A stretch of DNA of 64,000 nt, taken from positions 1,074,316 through 1,138,315 of the forward strand of contig NZ_BMRJ01000001.1 in the NCBI RefSeq assembly GCF_014648575.1, read 5' to 3'. The number at the start of each line of letters is the position of its first letter. Position 1 is the first letter of the stretch. The stretch is from Agromyces mediolanus (GTDB lineage: Bacteria > Actinomycetota > Actinomycetes > Actinomycetales > Microbacteriaceae). Positions 1 through 10,750 of the stretch are shown here, piece after piece. The notes beneath the pieces are model-generated. The model was not told the DNA's origin. It searched no databases and saw only the letters and a list, made by a program, of their open reading frames with translations. A program made the translations under genes and the position numbers.

Positions 1-1
1 C

Positions 2-2494
<2,493 letters not shown>

Positions 2495-2506
2495 GGGAGC
2501 AGCGCA

Positions 2507-2537
2507 GCGGGGGCCGGTGCACTGCACCGGCCCCCGC
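2507..2537. terminator. Bidirectional hairpin between convergent genes
   Basis: Perfect 14-bp GC-rich inverted repeat (GCGGGGGCCGGTGC and its complement) with a 3-nt loop. It lies between the stop of the surface protein on the plus strand and the stop of the flhF-like gene on the minus strand. There is no U tract, as is common in high-GC actinobacteria. Confidence 0.75.
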
Positions 2538-2547
2538 TCCATCACCA

Positions 2548-3567
2548 TCAGGCGCGCGGCTGCCGCCAGCCGACGCGCGGACCGAAGCGCGAGACGTCGA
2601 GCGGATGCCTCGTCCGCTCCGCCCCGACGGCCGCGAGCGCCGAGATCGGCAGCGCGGCATCCACCCGAGCGAGCCAGTACGCCGTGTCGTCGGTGCGCCG
2701 GCTGACGTCGACGGCGGCCCACACCTCGTCCGGCCGGAGCTCGGCGATCGCAGTGAGGTCGTCGTCGAGGCCGACCGACACCGCGAGCACGACCGCGGCG
2801 TGCTGCTCGACGGCACGCATCCGCGCGGCCAGCGCCGCCCGCCGGTCGGGCACGTCGGCCTCGGAATCCGCCGCCCGGCCGTGCAGCAGCAGGGGTGCGC
2901 CGGCCGCCTGGCCGATGAGTCCGCGCGCCGCCGTCTCGGCGTCGTCGCCGAGGCCGAGGACGAGCACGAAGTCGCCCGCGGACGCGCGGTCGGCGACGAG
3001 CGGGATGCCGGGCGCCTCGAGCTCCACGAGCGAGGAGCGCACGGCCTCGAGCACGATCGGGCGGTCCTCGGCGTCGGCGAGCTCCGGCTCCGGCGAAGCG
3101 CTCGCGACGCCGTCGCCGCCCGGGCCATCCGCCGCCGGCGCTGCCACCGGGGGCGCCGCCGGTGCCGCGAGCGGCGGCACCGCGATCGCCCGCTCGACGT
3201 CGGCGAGCAGGGTCGCGAAGGCTCGGCTCGACGTCGAGGCCTGCGGGCCCGCGGCCGGCTCGATCGCTGCGGCCGCGCGGGTGGTGGAGGGGCCGGTGGG
3301 GCCTGCGCCGCCATCCGCCCGGTCCGCGTCGGCGAGGAGCGCCGCGATGCCCGCGCGGTCCACGCGCTCCGGGTCGATCCCGCCCGCGGGGGCCGCGTCG
3401 TCCGGCACGATCACCGTCGCCTCGATCTCCTCGTGCGCGAGGAAGCGGCCGAGCCCCTTGCGGGTCACCCGGGTCGCCTCGGTGATGCGGGCCTCCGGCC
3501 CGTAGGCGAGGAGCACCTGCATGCGCAGCTCCTCGAGACTGGCCGCCTTACGCCGGAAGCTCGGCAT
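2548..3567 (-). CDS. Degenerate FlhF-like flagellar protein
   Basis: A 339-residue protein and the last gene of the flagellar export operon; its start overlaps flhA by 20 bp. The first 55 residues (FRRKAASLEELRMQ, YGPEARITEATRV, a GLGRF segment) match the FlhF B-domain pattern. FlhF, an SRP-type GTPase that places flagella, normally has a GxxGxGKT P-loop. Here the matching stretch reads VLGLGDDAETAARG, without the Gly-Lys-Thr. No DTAGR motif is visible either. Residues about 55-165 are a low-complexity Ala/Pro linker. The C-terminal region still resembles the end of an SRP-GTPase fold. It is probably an FlhF homologue that lost GTP binding; another FlhA partner cannot be excluded. Confidence 0.6.
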   Translation of the reverse strand: MPSFRRKAASLEELRMQVLLAYGPEARITEATRVTRKGLGRFLAHEEIEATVIVPDDAAPAGGIDPERVDRAGIAALLADADRADGGAGPTGPSTTRAAAAIEPAAGPQASTSSRAFATLLADVERAIAVPPLAAPAAPPVAAPAADGPGGDGVASASPEPELADAEDRPIVLEAVRSSLVELEAPGIPLVADRASAGDFVLVLGLGDDAETAARGLIGQAAGAPLLLHGRAADSEADVPDRRAALAARMRAVEQHAAVVLAVSVGLDDDLTAIAELRPDEVWAAVDVSRRTDDTAYWLARVDAALPISALAAVGAERTRHPLDVSRFGPRVGWRQPRA

Positions 3568-5596
3568 CGCTCCGGATCACCCCCACGGTCTCGATGGTGG
3601 CGGCGCCCGCGGACGCCTGCTGGTAGGAGAGCACCGGGGTCCCCGGCGACTGCGCCGCGACCAGCCGGTGCACGGCGGGCCGGAGCGCGGGAGCGCACAC
3701 GAGGACCGCCCGGCCGCCCTCGGCCTCCGCCGAGCGGATCCGGTCGCGCACGCCCGTGAGCACGCGCTCGATCGTCTCGGGCGGCAGCAGGATCTGGCTG
3801 CCGTGCTCGCTCGGCCGCAGCCCCTCGAGCATGCGCTGCTCGAGCATCGGGTCGATCATCACCACGCGGAGCACGCCGTCGTCGGCGAACGCGGCCGGCA
3901 GCACCGCGCCGAGGGCGTCGCGGGCGGCCTCGACGAGCAGCTCCGGGTCGGTCGTCGTCTTCGCCCGCAGCGAGACGGCCTCGTAGATGCGCGGCAGGTC
4001 GGTGATCGGCACCCGCTCGGCGAGGAGGCCCTGCAGCACCCGCTGCACCTCCGCGAGCGACAGCGGGGTCGGCGTGAGCTCCTCGACGGCCGCCGGGTTC
4101 TCGGCCCGCACGCCCTCGGTGAGCACGCGCACGTCCTCTCGGCTGAGCAGGCGCGCGGCGTGGTCGCCGACGATGCTCGACAGGTGCGTCACGATGACCG
4201 ACACGCGGTCGATCACGGTCGCGCCGAGGAGCTCGGCGTTTCGGCGCGACTCCGTCGGCACCCACTTGCCGGCGAGGCCCCACACGGGTTCGATCGTCGG
4301 TTCGCCGGGCAGCGACTCCAGGTGGTCGCCGAGCGCCAGGGCGCGGCCGGGCGGCGCCTGCCCGCGGCCCACCTCGACGCCCGCGACGCGGATCGAGTAG
4401 GTCGACGGCGGCAGCTCGACGCTGTCGCGCGTGCGCACCGGCGGGATGACGAAGCCCATCTCCATCGCGAGCTTGCGCCGCAGCGCCTTCACCCGGGCCA
4501 GGAGGTCGTCGGCCGAGCCGTTGACGAGGTCGACGAGGTCGGTGGCGAGGCCGATCTCGAGGGCGTGCACCCGCGCCTGCGCGAGCAGGTCCTCGGTGGT
4601 CTCGGCGCGGGGCGCCGCCGCCTCGATCTCGTCGGCCCGAGCCTGCTGCTCGGCGGTGCGCTCCCTCGTGCGCACCCGCTGGGCGAGCATGGCGAGCACG
4701 ATGCCGGCGCCGAGGAACGGCAGGATCGGCATCCCGGGGATGAAGCCCATCAGCACCGCGGCGCCCGCCGCGATGCCGAGCGCCGTGCGCGACTGCATGA
4801 GCTGCGCCGCCGCGCTGTCGCCCATGTCGGTCTCGCTGTTCGAGCGGGTGACGACCATGCCCGTCGACACCGCCATCAGCAGCGCGGGGATCTGGGTGAC
4901 GAGGCCGTCGCCGATGGTGAGCAGCGTGTAGGTGTTCAGCGCGTCGCCGATCTCCATGCCGCGCTGCACCATGCCGATCGTGATGCCGCCGATGATGTTG
5001 ATCAGGATGATCACGATGCCGGCGATCGCGTCGCCCTTGACGAACTTCGAGGCGCCGTCCATCGCGCCGTAGAAGTCGGCCTCCGCCGAGACCTCCTCGC
5101 GGCGGCGGCGCGCCTCGGTCTCGGTGATGAGCCCCGCGTTCAGGTCGGCGTCGATCGCCATCTGCTTGCCGGGCATCGCGTCGAGGGTGAAGCGCGCGCC
5201 GACCTCGGCGACGCGCTCGGCGCCCTTCGTCACGACGACGAACTGGATGACGACGAGGATGAGGAACACGACCGCGCCGATGATGATCGAGCCGCCGACC
5301 GCCACGTGCCCGAAGGCCGCGATGACCTGCCCCGCGTAGCCCTCGCCGAGCACGAGGCGGGTCGAGGCGACGTTGAGGCCCAGCCGGAACAGGGTCGCCA
5401 CGAGCAGCAGCGAGGGGAACACCGAGAAGTCCAGCGGCTTCTTCACGAACATGGTCGTCAGCAGGATGACGAGCGCGAAGAGGATGTTCACGACGATGAG
5501 GGCGTCGAGCATCCAGGCGGGCACGGGCACGATCAGCAGCAGCAGGATGCCGACGACGCCGAGCGGCACCGCGATCATGGAGAGCCTGCGGTTCAT
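3548..5596 (-). CDS. flhA: Flagellar export gate protein FlhA
   Basis: A 682-residue protein of normal family length. FlhA forms the nonameric ring of the flagellar type III export gate and couples ion flow to export. The N-terminal half has eight predicted membrane helices and the FHIPEP signature region (FRLGLNVASTRLVLGEG). The C-terminal half is the soluble domain that docks chaperone-substrate complexes. The start MNRRLSM was chosen because its ATG overlaps the flhB stop as ATGA; the open frame continues upstream only as a shadow of flhB. Confidence 0.97.
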   Translation of the reverse strand: MNRRLSMIAVPLGVVGILLLLIVPVPAWMLDALIVVNILFALVILLTTMFVKKPLDFSVFPSLLLVATLFRLGLNVASTRLVLGEGYAGQVIAAFGHVAVGGSIIIGAVVFLILVVIQFVVVTKGAERVAEVGARFTLDAMPGKQMAIDADLNAGLITETEARRRREEVSAEADFYGAMDGASKFVKGDAIAGIVIILINIIGGITIGMVQRGMEIGDALNTYTLLTIGDGLVTQIPALLMAVSTGMVVTRSNSETDMGDSAAAQLMQSRTALGIAAGAAVLMGFIPGMPILPFLGAGIVLAMLAQRVRTRERTAEQQARADEIEAAAPRAETTEDLLAQARVHALEIGLATDLVDLVNGSADDLLARVKALRRKLAMEMGFVIPPVRTRDSVELPPSTYSIRVAGVEVGRGQAPPGRALALGDHLESLPGEPTIEPVWGLAGKWVPTESRRNAELLGATVIDRVSVIVTHLSSIVGDHAARLLSREDVRVLTEGVRAENPAAVEELTPTPLSLAEVQRVLQGLLAERVPITDLPRIYEAVSLRAKTTTDPELLVEAARDALGAVLPAAFADDGVLRVVMIDPMLEQRMLEGLRPSEHGSQILLPPETIERVLTGVRDRIRSAEAEGGRAVLVCAPALRPAVHRLVAAQSPGTPVLSYQQASAGAATIETVGVIRSDAELPA

Positions 5597-6690
5597 CCGA
5601 CACCTCCGGCGGGGGTCATGGTGGTCATGGCGTGCACGCCGGCGACGCTGCCGCGGCGGCGGAGGGCCTGCACGAAGGTGAGCACGACGGCGACGGCCTG
5701 GTAGAGCTCGACGGGGATCTCCTCGCCGAGCCGGCACGCGGCGTGCAGGGCGCGGGCCAGCGGCACGTCGCGCACCATCGGCACGCCGGCGCGCTCGGCC
5801 TCCTCGCGGATGCGGGCGGCGATGTGCCCCTTGCCCTTCGCGACGAGGCGGGGCGCGCTGCGCCCGGGCTCGTAGCGCAGGGCGACGGCGACGTGCGTGG
5901 GGTTCACGACGACGACGCTCGCGTCGGCCACCGCGGAGATCATCCGGTTGCGGCTCATCGCGAGCTGACGGGAGCGGCGCTGCGACTTCACGAGCGGGTC
6001 GCCGTCGGTGTGCTTCGCCTCGTCGCGCACCTCCTTCTTCGTCATCATCGTGTGCTTGCGGTTGCGGCGGCGCACGACGAGCACGTCGAGGGCGGCGAGC
6101 ACGAGGCCCACCGCGACGGCGGTGACGACGAGCGCGGCGACGCCGTCCGACGCGGCCTGCAGCACGGTGGTGAGCGGCAACCCGCCCGCGCCGGCGAGGA
6201 TCGGCATCAGCGACTGCACGACCGACCACAGCACGACGCCGAGCACCGCGGTCTTCGCGAGCGCCTTCGCGCCCTGCCAGAGCGCCTGGAATCCGAAGAC
6301 CCGGCCGATGCCCTTCACCGGGTCGAACTGCTCGAAGCGCCAGAACTTGCGCCGGAAGTGCACGCCGCCCTGCAGCACCGCCGCGGCGAGCACCACGATC
6401 GAGACGACGACGAACGCGAGGCCGAGGGTCGGCAGCATCGAGGCGAAGCCGGCCTCGAGGGCCTGCGTCGCCGCGGCGCCCGAGGGGGCGGCCGCGACCT
6501 CCGCCACGAGGTGGAACTGCGCCACCGCGGCATCCGTCCCGACCGCGATCGTCGCGGGCAGCACGACGGCGATCGCACCGATGCCGATCCAGGCCGTGAG
6601 GTCCTGCGAACGCTGCAGCTTGCCCTCGCGGCGCACCTCGCGCATCCGCTTGTCCGTCGCCTGTTCGCTGCGCTCACCGACGTCGCTCAT
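5593..6690 (-). CDS. flhB: Flagellar export switch protein FlhB
   Basis: A 365-residue export gate protein that changes substrate class from rod/hook to filament. The start GERSEQATDKRMREVRREG is typical of the family, followed by four membrane helices and a cytoplasmic domain. The self-cleaving motif NPTH is intact (VVNPTHVAVALRY, about residue 270). The C-terminal tail is a little extended. The gene lies 3 bp after fliR and overlaps flhA by 4 bp, so it is probably translationally coupled to both. Confidence 0.97.
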   Translation of the reverse strand: MSDVGERSEQATDKRMREVRREGKLQRSQDLTAWIGIGAIAVVLPATIAVGTDAAVAQFHLVAEVAAAPSGAAATQALEAGFASMLPTLGLAFVVVSIVVLAAAVLQGGVHFRRKFWRFEQFDPVKGIGRVFGFQALWQGAKALAKTAVLGVVLWSVVQSLMPILAGAGGLPLTTVLQAASDGVAALVVTAVAVGLVLAALDVLVVRRRNRKHTMMTKKEVRDEAKHTDGDPLVKSQRRSRQLAMSRNRMISAVADASVVVVNPTHVAVALRYEPGRSAPRLVAKGKGHIAARIREEAERAGVPMVRDVPLARALHAACRLGEEIPVELYQAVAVVLTFVQALRRRGSVAGVHAMTTMTPAGGVG

Positions 6691-6693
6691 CGC

Positions 6694-7452
6694 TCACCAC
6701 CCCTTCCGCATCGCGCCGATCGCGGTCTCCGTGAGCGCGTCGACGACGCCCGGGAGGGCGACGAAGACGGTGCCGGCGAGGGCGAGGGTCAGCAGGATCT
6801 TCAGCGGGAAGCCCATCGCGAAGGCGTTCAGGGCGGGCGCGACGCGGGTCAGCAGGCCGAGGCCCGCGTCGGCGAGGAACAGCACGACGAGCAGCGGCCC
6901 CGCGATCTGCGCCGCGGAGACGAGGATGCCGCTCGCCGCGTCGACCGCGGACTCCGCCGAGCGGGCCACGTCGATGCCGACGCCGAGCGGGATCGCGTCG
7001 AACGACTGGAACATCCCCATCAGCACGACGAGGTACGCGCCCGAGGCGGCCATCAGCGCGATCGCCGCGAGGTTGAAGAAGCGGGCGAACTGGGCGCCCT
7101 GCACCATCGACTGCGGGTCGAAGCCCTGCGCGAGCTGGAAGCCGCCGAAGAGGTCGAGCAGCCCGCCGGCCGACTGGATCGCGCTGAACACGGCGTAGAC
7201 GAGGAAGCCGAGCAGCGCCCCCGTGCCGACCTCGGCGATGAGGGCGCCGAGGAATCCGGCGCCGTCGGGCGGCGTGTAGCCCGGCACCACGGCGGGCGAC
7301 ACGGCGAGTCCGAGCGCGAGCGCGAGCCCCGCCTTCACCCGCATCGGCACCGCCCGGTTCGAGAACGGCGGGGCGATCACGAGGAAGGCGGCCATCCGCA
7401 CGCTCGCGAGCATCACGGCCTCGAGCCAGGCGGGGTCGAAGGCGAAGTCCAT
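6694..7452 (-). CDS. fliR: Flagellar export protein FliR
   Basis: A 252-residue membrane protein, normal for FliR, with about six hydrophobic helices. Recognisable segments are ASVRMAAFLVIAPPFSN near the N-terminus, then GFQLAQGFDPQSM, and a PLKILLTLALAG segment near the end. With FliP and FliQ it forms the helical core of the export gate. The ATG overlaps the fliQ stop by one base (TGATG), which fixes the start and implies coupled translation. Confidence 0.95.
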   Translation of the reverse strand: MDFAFDPAWLEAVMLASVRMAAFLVIAPPFSNRAVPMRVKAGLALALGLAVSPAVVPGYTPPDGAGFLGALIAEVGTGALLGFLVYAVFSAIQSAGGLLDLFGGFQLAQGFDPQSMVQGAQFARFFNLAAIALMAASGAYLVVLMGMFQSFDAIPLGVGIDVARSAESAVDAASGILVSAAQIAGPLLVVLFLADAGLGLLTRVAPALNAFAMGFPLKILLTLALAGTVFVALPGVVDALTETAIGAMRKGW

Positions 7453-7727
7453 CAGCCGGCCCCCACGAGGCTCGGGATGCGCTCGAACAGCCCGAGCGTG
7501 AAGGCGACGATCTCGCTGATCATCCAGTGCCCGCAGACGACGAGCGCGATGCCGACGGCCACCGCTTTCGGCACGAACGAGAGCGTCACCTCCTGGATCT
7601 GCGTGATCGACTGCAGCAGCGAGATCGCGAAGCCCACGACGAGCGCAGTGAGCAGCGCCGGCGCACCGAGCTTCGCGGCGACGAGGAGGCCCTGGAGGCC
7701 GATGTCGAGGACGGCGGCGGTGTCCAC
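7452..7727 (-). CDS. fliQ: Flagellar export protein FliQ
   Basis: A 91-residue protein with two hydrophobic hairpin helices, the standard FliQ size. The LLQSITQIQEVTLSFVPK loop between the helices is the family signature. FliQ packs around the FliP-FliR core of the export gate. The gene abuts fliP and overlaps fliR by one base. Confidence 0.96.
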   Translation of the reverse strand: MDTAAVLDIGLQGLLVAAKLGAPALLTALVVGFAISLLQSITQIQEVTLSFVPKAVAVGIALVVCGHWMISEIVAFTLGLFERIPSLVGAG

Positions 7728-8585
7728 TCAGCCTCCCCGGTAACTGGAGACGAGGGTCGTGGCGAGCAGGCCCCAGCCGTCCACGAGGATGAACAGCAGG
7801 ATCTTGAACGGCAGCGAGATCATCACCGGCGGCAGCATCATCATGCCCATCGACATCAGCACCGCGGAGACGACGAGGTCGATGACGAGGAACGGCACGA
7901 ACACGACGAAGCCGATGATGAACGCCGAGCGCAGCTCCGAGATGACGAACGCGGGGATCAGCGTCCACAGGTCGACCGCCGAGGGGTCGGCGGGGTTCGG
8001 GAGCCCTGCGGCCCTGGTCATCAGGGCGAGATCCTCCTCGCGGGTGAACGACAGCATCCAGTCGCGCAGCGGCGCGACGCCCGCCTCGAACGCCTGGCTC
8101 GCGTCGAGCTGGCCGGCGAGATAGGGCTGGATGCCGAGCTCGTTCACCTGCGCGAGCACGGGCTGCATCACGAAGAAGGAGAGGAACAGGGCGAGGCCCG
8201 CGAGCACCTGGTTCGGCGGGATCGCGGGCAGCGACAGCGCGTTCCTGGCCATCGCGAGCACCACGAAGATCTTCGTGAACGAGGTCGTCATGATCAGCAG
8301 CGCCGGGGCGACGGCGAGCAGTGTGATGCCGATGAGGGTGACGATCGCCGAGGAGGGCGTGCCGTCCGGGCCGTTGATGGACACGCCGAAGCCGCCCTGC
8401 CCGGGATCCACGGGGGCGACGGGGTCGCTCGGCGGAGTGGGGGCGTTGGGGTCGATCTCCACGGCGAAGCCGGCTGCGGAGGAGAGCACGACCCAGAGGA
8501 GCGCGATCAGGATGGAAGCGGCCGCGATGGCGGCGATCCGCAGAGGCTTCCCCGACCGGCTGCTGCCGGCCGAGGGGCGCGTCAT
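7728..8585 (-). CDS. fliP: Flagellar export protein FliP
   Basis: A 285-residue protein from the chosen start (MTRPSAG), whose ATG overlaps the fliO stop (ATGA). An N-terminal signal-like helix is followed by a Pro-rich periplasmic segment. The FliP signatures MTTSFTKIFVVLAMARNALS, PPNQVLAGLALFLSFFVMQP and MGMMMLPPVMISLPFKI(L) are all present. FliP forms the pentameric heart of the export gate. An alternative start 14 codons upstream would lie within fliO and is less likely. Confidence 0.96.
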   Translation of the reverse strand: MTRPSAGSSRSGKPLRIAAIAAASILIALLWVVLSSAAGFAVEIDPNAPTPPSDPVAPVDPGQGGFGVSINGPDGTPSSAIVTLIGITLLAVAPALLIMTTSFTKIFVVLAMARNALSLPAIPPNQVLAGLALFLSFFVMQPVLAQVNELGIQPYLAGQLDASQAFEAGVAPLRDWMLSFTREEDLALMTRAAGLPNPADPSAVDLWTLIPAFVISELRSAFIIGFVVFVPFLVIDLVVSAVLMSMGMMMLPPVMISLPFKILLFILVDGWGLLATTLVSSYRGG

Positions 8586-9133
8586 ATGCCGAGGCCCTCC
8601 TTCACCCCGGCGAGCGAGCGCTTCCATGTCTCGGCCGAGAGGATCGACCCGCGGCGCGATCCGTGCGATGCGGGTGCGGTGGAGGCCGCTGCGAGGGCGG
8701 CACGGCGGGTGACGGGCGCGTCGGCGTCGGCCGACGGCTCGTCGAAGATGGCGAGGGCGTCGAGCCCGTCGAGGACGTCGTCCTCACGGCGTGCCGCCGA
8801 CGGCTGCGCGGATGCCTCGACGGGCACCGGCTCGGCGGGGGCGACGGCGGCGGCGAGCACCGCGTCGAACTCGGCGTCGGGCACCGGCGCCGGCCGGTCG
8901 CTCAGCACGGACACCCCGTGCTCGGTGACGCCCAGCACCAGACGGCGGCCGTCGGCATCTACGATCGCGACCGAGGCCTTCGGCGACAGCGACTGGCGCG
9001 CGACGACCTGGACGAGCCCCGCCTTCTTCGACCCCGAACGCCGCCGGCTGAGCTGGCGGTGCGCCACCCAGATGACGGCGAGGACGACGCCGAGGGCGAC
9101 GACCACGCGGAGGACGAGGAAAACGGCATCCAC
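8582..9133 (-). CDS. fliO: FliO-like flagellar assembly membrane protein
   Basis: A 183-residue protein with one N-terminal membrane helix (VFLVLRVVVALGVVLAVIW), a basic stretch (HRQLSRRRSGSKK) and a small cytoplasmic domain with LVLGVTEHGVSVL, the usual FliO/FliZ layout. FliO assists FliP assembly. The C-terminal half is Ala/Asp-rich and poorly conserved. The start is GTG at 9133, overlapping the fliN stop (TAGTG). Assignment rests on topology and position between fliN and fliP. Confidence 0.85.
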   Translation of the reverse strand: MDAVFLVLRVVVALGVVLAVIWVAHRQLSRRRSGSKKAGLVQVVARQSLSPKASVAIVDADGRRLVLGVTEHGVSVLSDRPAPVPDAEFDAVLAAAVAPAEPVPVEASAQPSAARREDDVLDGLDALAIFDEPSADADAPVTRRAALAAASTAPASHGSRRGSILSAETWKRSLAGVKEGLGI

Positions 9134-9801
9134 TAGCGGGCGCCCTCCTGGGCGTCGAGGATGCGGGTGACGCGCACGCCGTAGTCCTGATCCACGACGA
9201 CGACCTCGCCGTGGGCGATGATGCGGCCGTTCAGCAGGATGTCGGCGGGGGCTCCGGCGGAGCGGTCGAGCTCCACCACGGCGCCGGGCTCGAGGCCCAG
9301 CACGTCGCGCACCGTCATCCGCGTCCGGCCGATCTCGACCGTGAGCGCCATCTCGACGCCGTTGATGCGGTTCAGCCGCTCCTCGGGGTCGCCCCCGAGC
9401 GGGCCGCCCTGGCGGGCCGAGCGGCGCGGCCGCACGGCGAACCAGCCGACGATCGACTCGCCGTCGAGCAGCTCGAAGACCTCCGCGTCCGGGTCGTCGA
9501 AGAGCCCGGCGCCCTCGCGGACCTCGCCGAGCACGCCCGTGCCGTAGACGCGGGCCGCGGCGGCGAGCGCCGGGTGCACGAGGTTCTGCACGGCGAGCCC
9601 GTCGTGGGCGATCGTACCGACGCCAAGGAAGCCGACCGCGACATCGACCGAGACCTGCCCGACCGAGCTCGCCTCGAAGGATTCCGCCGGCGCCACCCGG
9701 CCGGCCGGGCCGCCGACCGTGTAGCCGTTCTCGCTCGGCAGGGCGCGGGCGAGCTCGGCGGCGGCGTCGGCGGCGAGCGCGGCGGAGGCGGTCGTGGTCA
9801 T
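9133..9801 (-). CDS. fliN: Flagellar switch protein FliN with N-terminal extension
   Basis: A 222-residue protein whose last 80 residues are a clear SpoA/FliN domain (VEMALTVEIGRTRMTVRDVLGL, then ELDRSAGAPADILLNGRIIAHGEVVVVD). The first 140 residues are extra relative to enterobacterial FliN. They look like a divergent CheC-type domain as in the FliY form used by Gram-positives, although no CheC active-site motif was found. FliN forms the lower C-ring and binds the export ATPase complex. The gene overlaps fliM and fliO by one and a few bases. Confidence 0.9.
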   Translation of the reverse strand: MTTTASAALAADAAAELARALPSENGYTVGGPAGRVAPAESFEASSVGQVSVDVAVGFLGVGTIAHDGLAVQNLVHPALAAAARVYGTGVLGEVREGAGLFDDPDAEVFELLDGESIVGWFAVRPRRSARQGGPLGGDPEERLNRINGVEMALTVEIGRTRMTVRDVLGLEPGAVVELDRSAGAPADILLNGRIIAHGEVVVVDQDYGVRVTRILDAQEGAR

Positions 9802-10697
9802 CAGGGGATCTCCAGGGTCTCGGTGATGGTGCAGGCGAGCCGGTTGCCGGTGCGGCCGATCGCGGCACGGCCGACGGCGCGACCGTCGACGGTGACGAGG
9901 AACGGCTCGCTCGCGGCGTGCGCGAGCGGGATCACGTCGCCGACGGCGAGCTCGAGGATGTCGTGCGGGGTGACCGGAACGGGGGCGAGGCCGACGCCGA
10001 GCGGCACCGGGGTCAGTTCGATCTGCGCCGCGACGAGGCTGCGGGCGCGGTCGGTCGCGACCACGGGGTTCGATTCGCCGAGGCCGCGCAGCACCGCGTC
10101 GGCCGGCAGCGCGAGGGTCGCCGTCGTCTCGCGCTCGGCGCACTCCACGATGAAGCTCGCGACGATCATGAGCGCGGACGTCGGCGCGGCCTGCGCGAAC
10201 TGCGCCGTGTGGTGCAGCGAGTCGAACTCCGGACGGGCGGGGAGGATACGGCCGAGCGAGTACTGCAGGTCGTCGAGGAGGTCGTCGAGGAGCGCGCGCA
10301 GCAGCTGCTGCTCGATCTCGGTGAAGGTGCGCTCGGGCTCGATGCGCTCGCCGGAGCCGCCGAGCATGTGCGTCATCCAGCCGAGGGCGGCCGAGGCGGG
10401 GAACTGGATGACGGCCTTCGCCTCGTCGCCCGCGAGGCGGCAGAGCACCATCGTGGTCGCGGGCGGCAGCGAGGCGGCGTAGTCGTCGTAGGTGTGCATG
10501 CCGACCTGCAGGAACGTCGCCTGCGAGCGGGCGCGCACGTTCGCGGTGAGCTGCGTGCCCCACTGCCGGGCGAAGCTCTCGAAGGCGAGCTCGAGCACGC
10601 GGGAGTGCTCGCGGGCGAGCGTCGTCGGGCGACGGAAGTCGTAGGGCTCGGCGGCGCGCGTCGGCGTCTCGGCCTGCTCCTCGGTTCTCGTCAGCAC
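9801..10697 (-). CDS. fliM: Flagellar motor switch protein FliM
   Basis: A 298-residue C-ring protein. YDFRRP, the start of the FliM middle domain, is at about residue 19, and a SpoA domain ends the protein. The short N-terminus (LTRTEEQAETPTR) lacks the usual CheY-binding LSQxEIDALL peptide, so switching by phospho-CheY may differ. The start is GTG at 10697, with a sigma-28-type promoter ending only 7 bp upstream and no Shine-Dalgarno sequence, pointing to a leaderless or nearly leaderless message. A 350-bp palindrome cluster separates it from motB. Confidence 0.93.
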   Translation of the reverse strand: MLTRTEEQAETPTRAAEPYDFRRPTTLAREHSRVLELAFESFARQWGTQLTANVRARSQATFLQVGMHTYDDYAASLPPATTMVLCRLAGDEAKAVIQFPASAALGWMTHMLGGSGERIEPERTFTEIEQQLLRALLDDLLDDLQYSLGRILPARPEFDSLHHTAQFAQAAPTSALMIVASFIVECAERETTATLALPADAVLRGLGESNPVVATDRARSLVAAQIELTPVPLGVGLAPVPVTPHDILELAVGDVIPLAHAASEPFLVTVDGRAVGRAAIGRTGNRLACTITETLEIP

Positions 10698-10704
10698 GAA
10701 TCCG

Positions 10705-10735
10705 ACTATCGGTCGCGGTGCCCGGCGCGGTTAGC
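10705..10735 (-). promoter_or_regulatory. Sigma-28 (FliA-type) promoter of fliM
   Basis: In coding orientation the site begins GCTAAC and ends ACCGATAGT, with TAAC and ACCGATAG separated by 16 bp. It is the closest of the four copies to the known FliA/SigD consensus (TAAA, 14-16 bp, GCCGATAA). It ends 7 bp from the GTG start. Confidence 0.75.
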
Positions 10736-10750
10736 ATCGCCCGCCGAGCT

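Noticed and set aside
3521-5704. 700-codon plus-strand frame across flhA
   Set aside because: Shadow frame caused by high GC content. Its composition (His/Arg/Asp-rich, no hydrophobic core) is not protein-like, and flhA is certain on the other strand.
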